Notes: generated by a model not told the origin, from the sequence alone. Shown: positions 32,493 through 41,722, counted from the first letter of the stretch. The stretch is DNA of 57,197 nucleotides from Bacillota bacterium (GCA_023391535.1 JAEWAU010000027.1:1-57197); one strand, 5' to 3'. Translations and numbers: made by a program.

Positions 32493-33923
32493 CTAGACGC
32501 GAAGGGCGGCGGTGTCGAGCTGCGCGCCGCGGTTTTTGGCGAGCAGGGGTTTTACCTGATTGTCGATAAGCTCCTGCACCTGCTGCGGGGCGCGCCCGGT
32601 GTAGAGCGCGGGGTCGAGGAGGGTTTCGAGCTCCCCGCGCTCGAGGCCGAAGGCCGGGTCGGCCGCGATGCGCTCGAGCAGGTCGTTCGAAAGGCCCTCC
32701 TCCTTGACGCGCTTTGCCGCCGCGAGCGAGTGCTGCCGGATGCGCTCATGCAGCTCCTGCCGGTCGCCGCCCTTTTTCACGGCGCCCATGAGGATGTTCT
32801 CGGTGGCCATGAAGGGCAGCTCGTTCATCACGCGGCTGCGCACCACGCGCGGATAAACCACAAGGCCGTCCGCCACGTTGCCGTAGAGGTCGAGGATGCC
32901 GTCCACGGCCAGGAAGGCCTCCGCCACGGAGATGCGCTTGTTGGCGGAATCGTCGAGCGTGCGCTCGAACCACTGGGTGGCGGCCGTCCACGCGGGGTTG
33001 AGCGCGTCGGTCATCACATAGCGCGAAAGGGCCGTGATGCGTTCGCAGCGCATGGGGTTGCGCTTGTAGGGCATCGCGGAGGAACCGATCTGCTGCTTCT
33101 CGAACGGCTCCTCCATCTCCTTGAAGTTCTGGAGCAGCCGCATATCATAGGAGAATTTGCTCGCGCTCTGCGCGACGCCCGAAAGCGTGGCAAGCACGAA
33201 GGCGTCCGTCTTGCGCGAATAGGTCTGGCCCGAAACGGGCACCACGGCGTCGAAGCCCATCTCCGCGGCGATGAGCGCCTCGAGCTTCTTCACCTTTTCG
33301 CCGTCGCCGTCGAACAGCTCCATGAACGAGGCCTGCGTGCCCGTGGTGCCTTTGGAGCCGAGCAGCGCCAGCGTGCCGATGCGGTATTCCACCTCGGCAA
33401 AATCCATGAGCAGGTCGTTTACCCACAGCGCGGCGCGCTTGCCCACGGTGGTGAGCTGCGCGGGCTGGAGGTGCGTGTAGGCGAGGCAGGGCATGTCCTT
33501 GTATTCCGCCGCGAACGCCGAAAGACGTTCGATCACCGTGAGGAGCTTCGCGCGCACCAGGCGCAGCGCCTCGCGCATGATGATGACGTCCGTGTTGTCG
33601 CCCACATAGCACGAGGTGGCCCCGAGGTGGATGATGGGGCGCGCGTGCGGGCACTGCACGCCGAACGCGTAGACGTGCGCCATCACGTCGTGCCGCACCT
33701 CGCGCTCGCGCGCCTCGGCCACGTCGTAGTTGATGTCGTCGAGATGCGCCTCCATCTCGGCAATCTGCTCGTCCGTAATGGGGAGCCCCAGCTCCTTCTC
33801 ACCGCGCGCCAGAGCCACCCAGAGCCTGCGCCATGTCCGGAACTTGAAATCCGGCGAGAACAGGCGCTGCATCTCCCGGCTCGCGTACCGCGCGCCGAAC
33901 GGGCTTTGATAGGTTTCGCTCAT
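32493..33923 (-). CDS. purB: Adenylosuccinate lyase
   Basis: A 476-aa enzyme that removes fumarate from SAICAR and adenylosuccinate in purine synthesis. It starts MSETYQSPFGARYASREMQR, with HLGATSCYVGDNTDVIIMRE, YTHLQPAQLTTVGKRAALW, and the superfamily signature QIGSSAMPYKRNP. Length matches the eukaryote-like long PurB group found in many Clostridia rather than the ~430-aa Bacillus form. ATG 33923 chosen for the conserved N-terminus; GAAAGGACG lies upstream. Monocistronic, bounded on both sides by palindromic repeats. Confidence 0.96.
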   Translation of the reverse strand: MSETYQSPFGARYASREMQRLFSPDFKFRTWRRLWVALARGEKELGLPITDEQIAEMEAHLDDINYDVAEAREREVRHDVMAHVYAFGVQCPHARPIIHLGATSCYVGDNTDVIIMREALRLVRAKLLTVIERLSAFAAEYKDMPCLAYTHLQPAQLTTVGKRAALWVNDLLMDFAEVEYRIGTLALLGSKGTTGTQASFMELFDGDGEKVKKLEALIAAEMGFDAVVPVSGQTYSRKTDAFVLATLSGVAQSASKFSYDMRLLQNFKEMEEPFEKQQIGSSAMPYKRNPMRCERITALSRYVMTDALNPAWTAATQWFERTLDDSANKRISVAEAFLAVDGILDLYGNVADGLVVYPRVVRSRVMNELPFMATENILMGAVKKGGDRQELHERIRQHSLAAAKRVKEEGLSNDLLERIAADPAFGLERGELETLLDPALYTGRAPQQVQELIDNQVKPLLAKNRGAQLDTAALRV

Positions 33924-34007
33924 AAAACAGATTCGTCCTTTCCACAGGCGGGCGGGCCTCGCGCCCATCCCCACAGTTCTTCGCGACACTGTTTTTAGTG
34001 TACCATA

Positions 34008-34292
34008 CGGCTGCGCCGTAGGCAAGCCGAGCGGCTGCGCCGCAGGCAATTCGAATAGGTCGGGTGATTTTTTTACCCGGTTTCCCGCGCACGGCTTCTT
34101 TACGAGGAAACATAGGAAGTGGATGCGCCGGGCCCAACCGCGGATTGCCGCGGCGCGAGCCGCCCGCGCTCGGATTCCCGGCGAAAAAGATCACCCGGCC
34201 CCTTTGAATGGGGTCGGGTAAGTAGTTTTGAACGCCGGAGAAACGCTGCATGTGTTCCCGCGAACCGGGTGCGGGCGCCGCCCGCCGCCCGT
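34008..34292. repeat. Mosaic palindromic repeat R2 (aminotransferase-purB gap)
   Basis: GGCTGCGCCGCAGGCAATTC (34031-34050), GGGTGA-T7-ACCC hairpin, TTTCCCGCGCACGG, then a second arm with CCGCGGCGCGAGCCGCC and CGGCCCCTTTGAATGGGGT. Fills nearly the whole 369-base gap. Confidence 0.8.
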
Positions 34293-35585
34293 TCAGGCGG
34301 CTTCCGCGCGGGCCAGCAGCTTTTCCACCGAGGCGATGCGCACGCACAGGCAGAACAGCTCGATGGCGGCCTTCAGCTCTTTCACGGGCGGGAAGGTGGG
34401 GGCGATGCGGATGTTGCGGTCGCGCGGGTCGAGGCCGTAGGGGAAGGTGGCGCCCGCCGGGGTGAGCTTGACGCCCGCGCCCGCGCAGAGCTGAACGGTG
34501 CGTTTCGCGCAGCCGTCGAGCGTATCCACCGAGATGAAATAGCCGCCGTTCGGGCGGTGCCAGCTCAGAAGATCCGAGCCGGAGAATTCCGCGTCCAGCC
34601 GGTCGAGCACCGCGTCGAACTTCGGGCGCAGAATGGCGGCGTGCTTTGCCATGTGCGCGCGGATGCCGTCCATATCTTTGAAGAAGCGGACGTGGCGCAG
34701 CTGGTTGAGCTTATCCGGCCCGATGGTCTGGAAGGCGAGCAGCTTTTTGGTGTCGTCGATATTGCGGCGGGAGGCCCCCATCATGGCCACGCCGGAGCCG
34801 GGGAAGGTGATCTTCGACGTGGAACCGAACAGGTAGACCATATCCTCTTTTCCCGCAGCGCGGCAGGTGTCCAGAATATTCAGAAGCCGGTCGGGCTTGT
34901 CGGTGAGATGATGCACGCAGTAGGCGTTATCCCAGAAGATGCGGAAATCGTCCGCGGCGGGATTCAAAGCCGCGAAGCGCCGTACCACCTCGTCGGAATA
35001 GGTGATGCCCTGCGGGTTTGAATATTTGGGCACGCACCAGATGCCCTTCACGGACGGGTCGGATTCCGCCAGCGCCTGCACGGCGTCCATATCCGGGCCG
35101 TCGTCCTTCATCTCCACGGGAATCATCTGGATGCCGAAATATTCGCACACCGTGAAGTGGCGGTCGTACCCCGGGCTCGGGCACAGGAACTTGACGGCCT
35201 TCAGGCTGCCCCACGGGGCCTGCCCCAGAACGCCGCGCGTCCAGGCGCGGGCGACGGTGTCGAACATCATGTTCAGGCTCGAGTTGCCCCCGATGATGAT
35301 CTCGCTCGGCGCGACCTCCAGCATATCGGCAAAAAGTTTCTTGGCTTCGGGAATACCGTCGAGCAAACCGTAATTGCGGCAGTCCACCCCGCCTTCCGTG
35401 AGGCAGCTCTCGCTGCTCCCGATGCAGTCGAGAATCGGCAGCGACATATCGAGCTGGTCGATTCCCGGCTTCCCGCGGGACATGTCGAGCTTCAGCCCCC
35501 GGGCCTTGAAAGCTGCGTATTGCGCGTCCAGTTTTTTCTTCTCATCTTTGAGCTGCTCCCTGGAACAGAATTCGTACTGCGGCAT
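34293..35585 (-). CDS. Class I aminotransferase (aspartate aminotransferase, AspT-like group)
   Basis: A 430-aa PLP enzyme. KLDMSRGKPGIDQLDMSLPI at the N-terminus and LDGIPEAKKLFADMLEV are typical of the distinct MocR-unrelated group of bacterial aspartate/alanine-type aminotransferases (PF12897). DDFRIFWDNAYCVHHL carries the PLP-ring Asp and FGSTSKITFPGSGVAMM the PLP-binding Lys. RPNGGYFISVDTLDG follows. Start ATG 35585; the longer open frame is unconvincing. Probably makes aspartate or alanine from 2-oxoacids; exact substrates unproven. Neighbouring gaps are repeat-filled, so likely monocistronic. Confidence 0.88.
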   Translation of the reverse strand: MPQYEFCSREQLKDEKKKLDAQYAAFKARGLKLDMSRGKPGIDQLDMSLPILDCIGSSESCLTEGGVDCRNYGLLDGIPEAKKLFADMLEVAPSEIIIGGNSSLNMMFDTVARAWTRGVLGQAPWGSLKAVKFLCPSPGYDRHFTVCEYFGIQMIPVEMKDDGPDMDAVQALAESDPSVKGIWCVPKYSNPQGITYSDEVVRRFAALNPAADDFRIFWDNAYCVHHLTDKPDRLLNILDTCRAAGKEDMVYLFGSTSKITFPGSGVAMMGASRRNIDDTKKLLAFQTIGPDKLNQLRHVRFFKDMDGIRAHMAKHAAILRPKFDAVLDRLDAEFSGSDLLSWHRPNGGYFISVDTLDGCAKRTVQLCAGAGVKLTPAGATFPYGLDPRDRNIRIAPTFPPVKELKAAIELFCLCVRIASVEKLLARAEAA

Positions 35586-35747
35586 GGTCCATTCCTCCGT
35601 AAAACGGCCGCCCGCCGCTTCTTCTCGTAAGAGTGCGGCCAAACTGCCCTTTTGGATGTCTGCGCCTTCATATTTTTCACAGCGCACAGGCTTATTGTAC
35701 TATATGCCGCATAAATTTGCAAGTTGAATTTTGAATTCATGCAGCAG

Positions 35748-36042
35748 CTGGCGTTGCGGCAGTTCGCGGGAAAAGCGGGCGGCACATATTCCGTTTGCTT
35801 CCGCGCAGAGAACCGGCGCAAAAACACCCCCCGCGGCAGGCCTTGTCCGGCCCGACGCGGGGGTAAAAGCACAGGAAAAGCCGGATACGTTCTTCCGCGC
35901 CGGGAATCCGTGCGCGGGGAACCGGGTTTAAACTCACACCCGGCACCATTCGAACTGCCGCCGCGCAACGGCCGCGCGCGGGGAGAAAAGTGCGATTCAG
36001 CACTCAGCCCCATTCGAACTGCCTCCAGCGCAACTGACGCAG
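35748..36042. repeat. Mosaic palindromic repeat R3 (entering larC)
   Basis: Two right arms in tandem, ACCATTCGAACTGCCGCCGC and CCCCATTCGAACTGCC, plus TTCGCGGGAAAAGC and CCGTGCGCGGGG blocks. The second arm extends into the last codons of larC (stop at 35997-35999). Confidence 0.75.
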
Positions 36043-37235
36043 CTGGCGGAAACGGTGCGGGGAGAAACGCCGTGCGCGGCGGCGGCGGCCTCCACGGCGG
36101 AGCGTTCGGGCTTGCATTTGCGGATGCTGCCGTAGCGCGCGAACTTGACGGGGATTTTGCCGTATGGGGTATCCACCTCGCGAATTTCGCGTTCCATCAC
36201 GATGCGGCGGGAGGTGCGCACGCGCAGGCCGATGGCTCCGGTGCGCGAAAAGATCAGCTCCGCGGCCCGCTGCCGCAGCTCCCGGGAGCAAAGCACCGTG
36301 AGCAGCACGGCGGGGCGGCATTTCTTCATATAAATCGGCGTGAAATAGGCGTCCGCCGCGCCCAGCGCGAAGAGCGCGTCCAGGCAGGAGCCGAGCTCCT
36401 CGCCGGTGCTGTCGTCGATACAGGTTTCCAGCACCTCAACGGAATCCGGCTCCGCAGAATCCGCGGGCTCTTCGGCGGCGGGGCTTTCCGCCGCTTCGCC
36501 CAAGAAGGCGCGCAGAATGTTGGGATGCGGAAAATCTTTTTCCCCGGCGCCGTACCCAATGCGCTCGACGCGCATCTCCGGCATGGGCCCGGCGCTTTCG
36601 CACAGCGCGGCCGCGATGGCGGCGCCCGTGGGGGTGATCATCTCGCCCTGCGCGGCGCTTGTGGAGAAGGGAAGCCCGGCGGCGCTGAGAATGGCCGCCG
36701 TGGCGGGCACCGGAACCGGCAGCAGGCCGTGCGCGCACCGCACAAAACCGCTGCCCTCGCGCAGGGGCGAGCACAGCACGCGCGGGAAGCCGAGCTGCTC
36801 CATGCACAGCGCGGCGGCGGCGATATCCGCGATGGAATCGGCCGCGCCCACCTCGTGGAAGTGGACTTCCTCCGGCGGGAGGCCGTGCACCTGCCCCTCG
36901 GCCTGCGCCACGAGGGCGAAAATTTTCTTCGCGAGCGCCTTCACGCGCTCGCCGAGCGGCGCGGCGTCGAAAAGCGCCCCGATCTCCGCGAGATGCCGGT
37001 GCGCGTGCGCCGCGCCGTGCTCCGCACCGTGAGGCGCGGGCAGCAGGCGCACGCGGAAGGTATCCGCCGCCACGCCGCATTTCTCCGTTTTGCCGAACGC
37101 AACTTCAAAATCGCCGGTGCCGAGCGCGGAAAGATCGCTCGCGAGCTTTTCGCGGTCGATTCCAAGCCCGAGCATCGCGCCCGTGAACATATCTCCGCTG
37201 ATGCCCGCGGAGCAATCGAGATAGATGGTTTTCAT
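35997..37235 (-). CDS. larC: Nickel-pincer cofactor synthesis protein LarC
   Basis: A 412-aa CTP-dependent nickel insertase of lactate-racemase cofactor synthesis. IYLDCSAGISGDMFTGAML is the family start; EEVHFHEVGAADSIADI and SPLREGSGFVRCAHGLLPVP with TPTGAAIAAALC are core blocks. VEVLETCIDDSTGEELG and FTPIYMKKCRPAVLLTVLC belong to the C-terminal half. LarC is encoded here by one uninterrupted frame, unlike the two-frame larC1/larC2 of Lactiplantibacillus. The last residues (GGSSNGAEC) come from a palindromic repeat. Start ATG 37235. Downstream of larB, 85 bases apart. larA and larE are not in the window, so the client enzyme is unknown. Confidence 0.93.
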   Translation of the reverse strand: MKTIYLDCSAGISGDMFTGAMLGLGIDREKLASDLSALGTGDFEVAFGKTEKCGVAADTFRVRLLPAPHGAEHGAAHAHRHLAEIGALFDAAPLGERVKALAKKIFALVAQAEGQVHGLPPEEVHFHEVGAADSIADIAAAALCMEQLGFPRVLCSPLREGSGFVRCAHGLLPVPVPATAAILSAAGLPFSTSAAQGEMITPTGAAIAAALCESAGPMPEMRVERIGYGAGEKDFPHPNILRAFLGEAAESPAAEEPADSAEPDSVEVLETCIDDSTGEELGSCLDALFALGAADAYFTPIYMKKCRPAVLLTVLCSRELRQRAAELIFSRTGAIGLRVRTSRRIVMEREIREVDTPYGKIPVKFARYGSIRKCKPERSAVEAAAAAHGVSPRTVSASCVSCAGGSSNGAEC

Positions 37236-37249
37236 AAGCAATTTCCTTT

Positions 37250-37375
37250 GCAACGGGCAGTGCCCGCCCCCAATTCGCGGGGAAATGTACCGAAACCGCC
37301 GTGCGCGGGGAGCAGGCAATCTATTTTTTCCCGGCCCCATTCGAATTGCCCGCCGCGCAGCGGCTGCCCTCGGCG
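37250..37375. repeat. Mosaic palindromic repeat R4 (larC-larB gap, entering larB)
   Basis: CCAATTCGCGGGGAAATG, CCGTGCGCGGGGAGCAGG and CCGGCCCCATTCGAATTGCC. The last block lies inside the larB frame and encodes its final residues. Confidence 0.8.
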
Positions 37376-38118
37376 CAGCCGGCGGCTAGGCGGTTGATCT
37401 GGCCGGCGAGGCAGCCGGCGCCGAAGCCGTTGTCGATATTCACCACGCCGATTCCGGCGGAGCAGGAGTTGAGCATGGTGAGGAGGGCCGAAAGCCCGCC
37501 GAAGTTGGAGCCGTAGCCCACGCTGGTGGGAACGGCGATGACGGGCCTGTCCACGAGGCCGCCCACGACGCTGGCGAGCGCGCCCTCCATGCCCGCCACG
37601 GCGATGACGACGTTGGCGGAGCGGATTTCGTCGAGGCGGTCGAACAGGCGGTGGATGCCCGCAACGCCCACGTCGAACACGCGCGTCACGCGGCAGCCGA
37701 AGGCCTCGGCGGTGAGGGCGGCCTCCTCGGCCACCGGAATATCCGCCGTGCCCGCGGTGCACACCGCCACCGTGCCGAGCGGCTCGGGCGCGCGCTGCGT
37801 GAGCGTTACCATGCGGGCCGTTTCGCTGTAAACGGCGCGGGGCAGCAGCGCCGCGATGGCCTCGTAATGCTCTTTTGAGGCGCGCGAGGCCAGCACGTTC
37901 CCGCCGCCCTGCGCGAGCTTCTGCGCGATGAGCGCGGCCTGCTCCGGGGTCTTGCCCGGGCAGAAGATCACCTCGGGAAAGCCCGTGCGCAGCGCGCGGT
38001 GGTTATCCACGCGCGCAAAGCCCATATCGGCATAGGGCAGCGTTTTGAGCCGCTCCAGAGCCTGTTCCACAGGGACGCTGCCGTCCGCCACGGAATGAAG
38101 CAGCGCTTCCACGTCCAT
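37321..38118 (-). CDS. larB: Nickel-pincer cofactor synthesis protein LarB
   Basis: A 265-aa pyridinium-3,5-biscarboxylate mononucleotide synthase (carboxylates nicotinic acid adenine dinucleotide). PurE-like core with VAVCTAGTADIPVAEEAALT, VFDVGVAGIHRLFDRLDEIR, NVVIAVAGMEGALASVVGGL and RPVIAVPTSVGYGSNFGGLS. AGAGGAGG lies 9 bases before ATG 38118. The C-terminal tail GNSNGAGKK is encoded by a palindromic repeat and is unlikely to be ancestral. First gene of a larB-larC pair. Confidence 0.95.
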   Translation of the reverse strand: MDVEALLHSVADGSVPVEQALERLKTLPYADMGFARVDNHRALRTGFPEVIFCPGKTPEQAALIAQKLAQGGGNVLASRASKEHYEAIAALLPRAVYSETARMVTLTQRAPEPLGTVAVCTAGTADIPVAEEAALTAEAFGCRVTRVFDVGVAGIHRLFDRLDEIRSANVVIAVAGMEGALASVVGGLVDRPVIAVPTSVGYGSNFGGLSALLTMLNSCSAGIGVVNIDNGFGAGCLAGQINRLAAGCAEGSRCAAGNSNGAGKK

Positions 38119-38234
38119 ATCGATGCGCCTCCTCTGCGCCCCCGCGGGCGCGCGGCGCGGAAAAGAATCCGACGCCGGGAATCCAATGCGTATAATAAAT
38201 AAAAATAATAACGGAAAAATATTTTATGTGCGTT

Positions 38235-39029
38235 TTACCGGTTCCTGCGCCGGAAATCGAGCATCGTAATAAAATGCGGGATGGAGAAGGTTTCGGGCGC
38301 CGTTTGCAGGTAGGCCTCGTGCTCCCGCTTGAAGGCTTCGATTTGCTCCGGCGGCAGGGAGGACGCGCCGACGCCGCGGCAGGCGATGATCCGCCCCTGC
38401 CAGCTTTCCCGCGTGAACGGCAGCGCGAGCGAAAACGCCTCGCAGCCGATGCACTCGAAGAACGGGTTCGAAAGGGCGGCCTTCTCGGGCTGGTACCGCT
38501 GAAAGCCCGCGCCCGTCCACAACGGATTGTACTTGAGCACGAGATTTTCGCTTCCCCGCGCAATTTCGCTCTCAAAGGGAAGCCACGTCATGTAGAGGAT
38601 GAGCAGACGGCCGCGGGGATGCAGCACGCGCGCGATCTCGGGCAGAACCTTCGCCTGGTCGAAATAGAAGAAGCACTGGCAGGCCGTCACCACGTCGAAA
38701 GCGCCGTCCGGCAAGCCCGTGCGCTCGGCGGGCGCGGTGAAAAAGCGGATTGCCATGTTCCGCTCCGCCGCCATCCGCTTCGCCTGCCCGGTCTGCCGGT
38801 CCGAAATATCCACGCCCGTCCACTCCGCGCCGAAACGGTACATATTGCGCGGCAGAACGCCGGTTCCCGTGCCGAGATCCAGCACCCTCTGGCCGGAGAT
38901 GCACAGGCCCCGCTCCACGATCCTCCGGTAAAACTCCTCGGGGTAGATGTCGCGGTATTTCGCGTACTCTTCCGAGGCGTTTCCCCAGTCGAAGCCGCTG
39001 CCGTGGTCGATGCTTTCGTCGTGCTGCAT
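38235..39029 (-). CDS. Class I SAM-dependent methyltransferase
   Basis: A 264-aa Methyltransf_11/25-type enzyme. Motif I is RVLDLGTGTGVLPRNMYRFG; ERTGLPDGAFDVVTACQCFF and VLPEIARVLHPRGRLLILYM follow as motifs II/III. The N-terminus (SGFDWGNASEEYAKYRDIYP) is typical of small-molecule methyltransferases in Clostridia. ATG 39029 has GAGGGGGG 9 bases upstream. It ends 117 bases before larB and starts 44 bases after asnS, so asnS, this gene and larBC may form one minus-strand unit. Substrate unknown. Confidence 0.9.
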   Translation of the reverse strand: MQHDESIDHGSGFDWGNASEEYAKYRDIYPEEFYRRIVERGLCISGQRVLDLGTGTGVLPRNMYRFGAEWTGVDISDRQTGQAKRMAAERNMAIRFFTAPAERTGLPDGAFDVVTACQCFFYFDQAKVLPEIARVLHPRGRLLILYMTWLPFESEIARGSENLVLKYNPLWTGAGFQRYQPEKAALSNPFFECIGCEAFSLALPFTRESWQGRIIACRGVGASSLPPEQIEAFKREHEAYLQTAPETFSIPHFITMLDFRRRNR

Positions 39030-39072
39030 GTCAGAGTCCCCCCTCGCTGTCGTCTTGCCCGTGCGGCGGACG

Positions 39073-40458
39073 TTAAAACTCGGCGCTTCCCGCGGTGCGC
39101 GGGAAGGGGATGACATCGCGGATGTTCGGAATTCCCGTGACGTACATGATGAGCCGCTCGAAGCCGAGCCCGAAGCCGCAGTGCTTCGTGCTGCCGAAGC
39201 GGCGCAGATCGAGGTACCATTCGTAATTTTTGCGGTCCATCGAAAGCTCGTCCATGCGGCGCAGCAGCACGTCGAGCCGCTCCTCGCGCTGGGAGCCGCC
39301 GATGATTTCGCCCACGCCCGGCACCAGAAGGTCCACGGCCGCGACGGTTTTGCCGTCGTCGTTGCCGCGCATGTAAAAGGCCTTGATCTCCTTGGGGTAA
39401 TCGGTGACGAACAAAGGCTTTTGGAACACCTGCTCGGTGAGGAAGCGCTCGTGCTCGGTTTGGAGATCGCAGCCCCACGAGACGGGGTATTCGAACTCCA
39501 TGCCGCTCTTTTCGAGAATCCGCACGGCCTCGGTGTAGGTGACGCGCGCGAAATCGGCGTTCACCACGCCGGAAATGCGGTCGAGCAGGCCCTTATCCAC
39601 GAACGCGTTGAAGAACGCAAGCTCGTCCGCGCAGTGCTCCATCAGGTAGGCGAGCACGTATTTCATCATATCGTGCGCCAGCGCCATATCGTCCTCGAGG
39701 TCCGCGAACGCGATCTCCGGCTCCACCATCCAGAATTCGGCGGCGTGGCGCGGGGTGTTGGAGTTTTCGGCGCGGAAGGTGGGCCCGAAGGTGTAGACCT
39801 TGCCGAACGCCATCGCCATCGCCTCGGCCTCGAGCTGGCCGGAAACGGTGAGGCTCACGGGCTTGCCGAAGAAATCCCGGGCGTAATCCACCGCGCCCTC
39901 CGACGTGCGGGGAGGATTCGCGGGGTCGAGCGCCGTGACGCGGAACATCTCGCCCGCGCCTTCGCAGTCGCTGCCCGTGAGGATGGGCGTGTGCACGTAG
40001 ATAAACCCGCGCTCCTGAAAGAACCGGTGTATGGCGAAAGCCGCCACCGAGCGCACGCGCAGCGCCGCGCCTATGAGGTTGGTGCGCGGGCGCAGATGCG
40101 CGATCCCGCGCAGGAATTCCGGCGAATGGCGCTTTTTCTGCAGCGGATATTCGGGCGGGCAGGCGCCCTCTACCTCCACGCTTGCGGCGTGCAGCTCGAA
40201 CGGCTGGCGCGCCTGCGGCGTGAGCACGAGCTTGCCGCGAACCGTCACCGCCGCGCCCGCGCCGAGCTTCGCCACTTGCTCGAAGTTCGGGAGGGAGGCG
40301 TCGAACACCACCTGCAGGCTCTTGAAACAGCTTCCGTCGCCCAGCTCTAGAAAACCCACGGCCTTCGAATCCCTTACCGTCCGCGCCCAGCCGCACACGG
40401 TGGCCTCCGCAAAGGCTTCCGGCGTTTTATAAAGCGCGTCGATGGACGTATGTTGCAT
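39073..40458 (-). CDS. asnS: Asparaginyl-tRNA synthetase
   Basis: A 461-aa class IIb aminoacyl-tRNA synthetase. An OB-fold anticodon-binding domain (VCGWARTVRDSKAVGFLELG) is followed by the catalytic core with FIYVHTPILTGSDCEGAGEM, TFGPTFRAENSNTPRHAAEF (motif 2) and GFGLGFERLIMYVTGIPNIR with DVIPFPRT (motif 3). The F.P.FRAENS pattern and the ending VIPFPRT favour AsnRS over AspRS. ATG 40458; the nine extra upstream codons are unlikely. No T-box leader was found in the upstream gap, which contains a palindromic repeat instead. Confidence 0.96.
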   Translation of the reverse strand: MQHTSIDALYKTPEAFAEATVCGWARTVRDSKAVGFLELGDGSCFKSLQVVFDASLPNFEQVAKLGAGAAVTVRGKLVLTPQARQPFELHAASVEVEGACPPEYPLQKKRHSPEFLRGIAHLRPRTNLIGAALRVRSVAAFAIHRFFQERGFIYVHTPILTGSDCEGAGEMFRVTALDPANPPRTSEGAVDYARDFFGKPVSLTVSGQLEAEAMAMAFGKVYTFGPTFRAENSNTPRHAAEFWMVEPEIAFADLEDDMALAHDMMKYVLAYLMEHCADELAFFNAFVDKGLLDRISGVVNADFARVTYTEAVRILEKSGMEFEYPVSWGCDLQTEHERFLTEQVFQKPLFVTDYPKEIKAFYMRGNDDGKTVAAVDLLVPGVGEIIGGSQREERLDVLLRRMDELSMDRKNYEWYLDLRRFGSTKHCGFGLGFERLIMYVTGIPNIRDVIPFPRTAGSAEF

Positions 40459-40585
40459 AAAGATCCCCGTTTCTCCGCAGAGCAAAGGCGGGGAAGGCCC
40501 TCTGCGGCCGGGCTTTCCCCCTTCGCGCGGCGCCTTTGCGCCGCATCGTCCGAATCGATTGTATTATATCCTTTTTCCCTCCCGT

Positions 40586-40745
40586 CTACAAGCGGCTGCG
40601 CCGCGGGCAATTCGAGTGGGGCGAGGTGCGGTAAGCGTCTTGCACCCCGCGCACGGATTCTTTGCGCGGAAGAGTAAACAACGGGTTCGGTATGCTTTCC
40701 CGCGGATTGGGTGCGGGCATCGCCCACCGCCGGCAAGTTTTTCGG
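40586..40745. repeat. Mosaic palindromic repeat R5 (between asnS and comEA-like gene)
   Basis: GGCTGCGCCGCGGGCAATTC, GAGTGGGGCGAGG, CCCCGCGCACGGATTC, then TTTCCCGCGGATTGGGTGCG. Occupies a divergent intergenic region of 411 bases; the only other item there is the promoter at 40766. Confidence 0.75.
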
Positions 40746-40765
40746 TAGAGGAGGGATGGAAACTC

Positions 40766-40794
40766 TTGTCGTAAACAGCCGAAAATGCTATGAT
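40766..40794 (+). promoter_or_regulatory. Promoter of comEA-like gene
   Basis: TTGTCG (40766-40771), 17-base spacer, TATGAT (40789-40794), 75 bases before the start codon. Confidence 0.65.
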
Positions 40795-40869
40795 AGCCAA
40801 TATATAGAGAAGAATCGGAAGCCGGAGCCGGCCTGTGCGGGCGGAACCGACGAGAAGGCGGGCGGACGC

Positions 40870-41379
40870 ATGGAAACGAAACGGTTTTTGCTCATGCTGT
40901 TTGGCCTTACGGCGCTTTTCGGCGTCGTTCTCATCGTCTATAACTTCGCTTCGATGCCGCCCTACGGCGCCGAGGCGGCTTCCGCCGTGCCGCTTTACGC
41001 CTCGGGAGCGGAGCCGTCCTCCTCGCCCTCCCGGAGCGCGCAGAGCGGGGCTTCCTCAGGCGCGCCGGCGTCCCGGGCCTCGCAGGCCGCGCCGCCCTCT
41101 TCATCGTCGTCCGCCGCCCCGCCGCCCTCGGCCGCGTCCTCGCAGGGCACCGCGCCCGCGCAGAACGCGTCGTCCAAAACGGCGGGCGTCGTGAACATCA
41201 ACACGGCGGACCTTGCGCAGCTCGAAACGCTGCCGCGCATCGGGGAAGTGAAGGCGGAGGCGATTCTGGATTACCGGAAGGCCCACGGGCGTTTCACGAG
41301 CGCGGACCAGCTCGAAAACGTCAAGGGTATCGGCGCGGCCACGCTCGCGGCGCTTCGCCCTTATATCACGCTGGGCTGA
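40870..41379 (+). CDS. ComEA-like helix-hairpin-helix DNA-binding protein
   Basis: A 169-aa membrane-anchored protein. Residues ~5-27 form one membrane span (RFLLMLFGLTALFGVVLIVY). Residues ~40-100 are a Ser/Ala/Pro/Gln low-complexity stalk. Residues ~105-168 are the ComEA helix-hairpin-helix pair: VNINTADLAQLETLPRIGEV and YRKAHGRFTSADQLENVKGI, ending AATLAALRPYI. Typical ComEA has an SLBB domain where this protein has the stalk. Role: binding incoming DNA at the cell surface if competence genes exist elsewhere; otherwise unknown. A single comEA-like gene does not prove competence. Confidence 0.87.
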   Translation: METKRFLLMLFGLTALFGVVLIVYNFASMPPYGAEAASAVPLYASGAEPSSSPSRSAQSGASSGAPASRASQAAPPSSSSSAAPPPSAASSQGTAPAQNASSKTAGVVNINTADLAQLETLPRIGEVKAEAILDYRKAHGRFTSADQLENVKGIGAATLAALRPYITLG

Positions 41380-41445
41380 GCCGCGCCGGCTGCGCCGGAG
41401 GCGGATGCCTTTTCTTGTAAAAAGCGGTTTTCGGCTGTGCAATAA

Positions 41446-41490
41446 ATAAAAAAATCCATATACGGGGGAAACCCCGACATATGGATTTTT
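41446..41490. terminator. Intrinsic terminator of comEA-like gene
   Basis: AATCCATAT...GGGG-GAAA-CCCC...ATATGGATT with A-run before and T-run after: a long stem with an inner GC stem, active on either strand. Confidence 0.88.
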
Positions 41491-41537
41491 CCTGTGCCGT
41501 TCGCTCAATTCGGAGGCACCTCGCCGCGCACAGCAAA

Positions 41538-41571
41538 AGCGCCCATAGCAGAAAGCTATAGGCGCTTTTTT
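41538..41571 (+). terminator. Second intrinsic terminator
   Basis: AGCGCC-ATAGC-AGAAA-GCTAT-GGCGCT followed by TTTTT. Confidence 0.8.
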
Positions 41572-41722
41572 GCCGCTGGTCGGAGTGAAATTATAGGATC
41601 TGGAGAAATCCAGTAATATCAATGGTTAAAACAAGGCCGACAAATTGTATTTTCCGATACTTTAAAAGCCGCTGAAATCGATTTGATTACAACGGCCCTC
41701 AAGCTGCAAATGGCGCAATCCA

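Noticed and set aside
40459..40870. T-box leader for asnS
   Set aside because: No specifier loop or TGGNACCGCG antiterminator sequence; the gap is filled by repeat R5.
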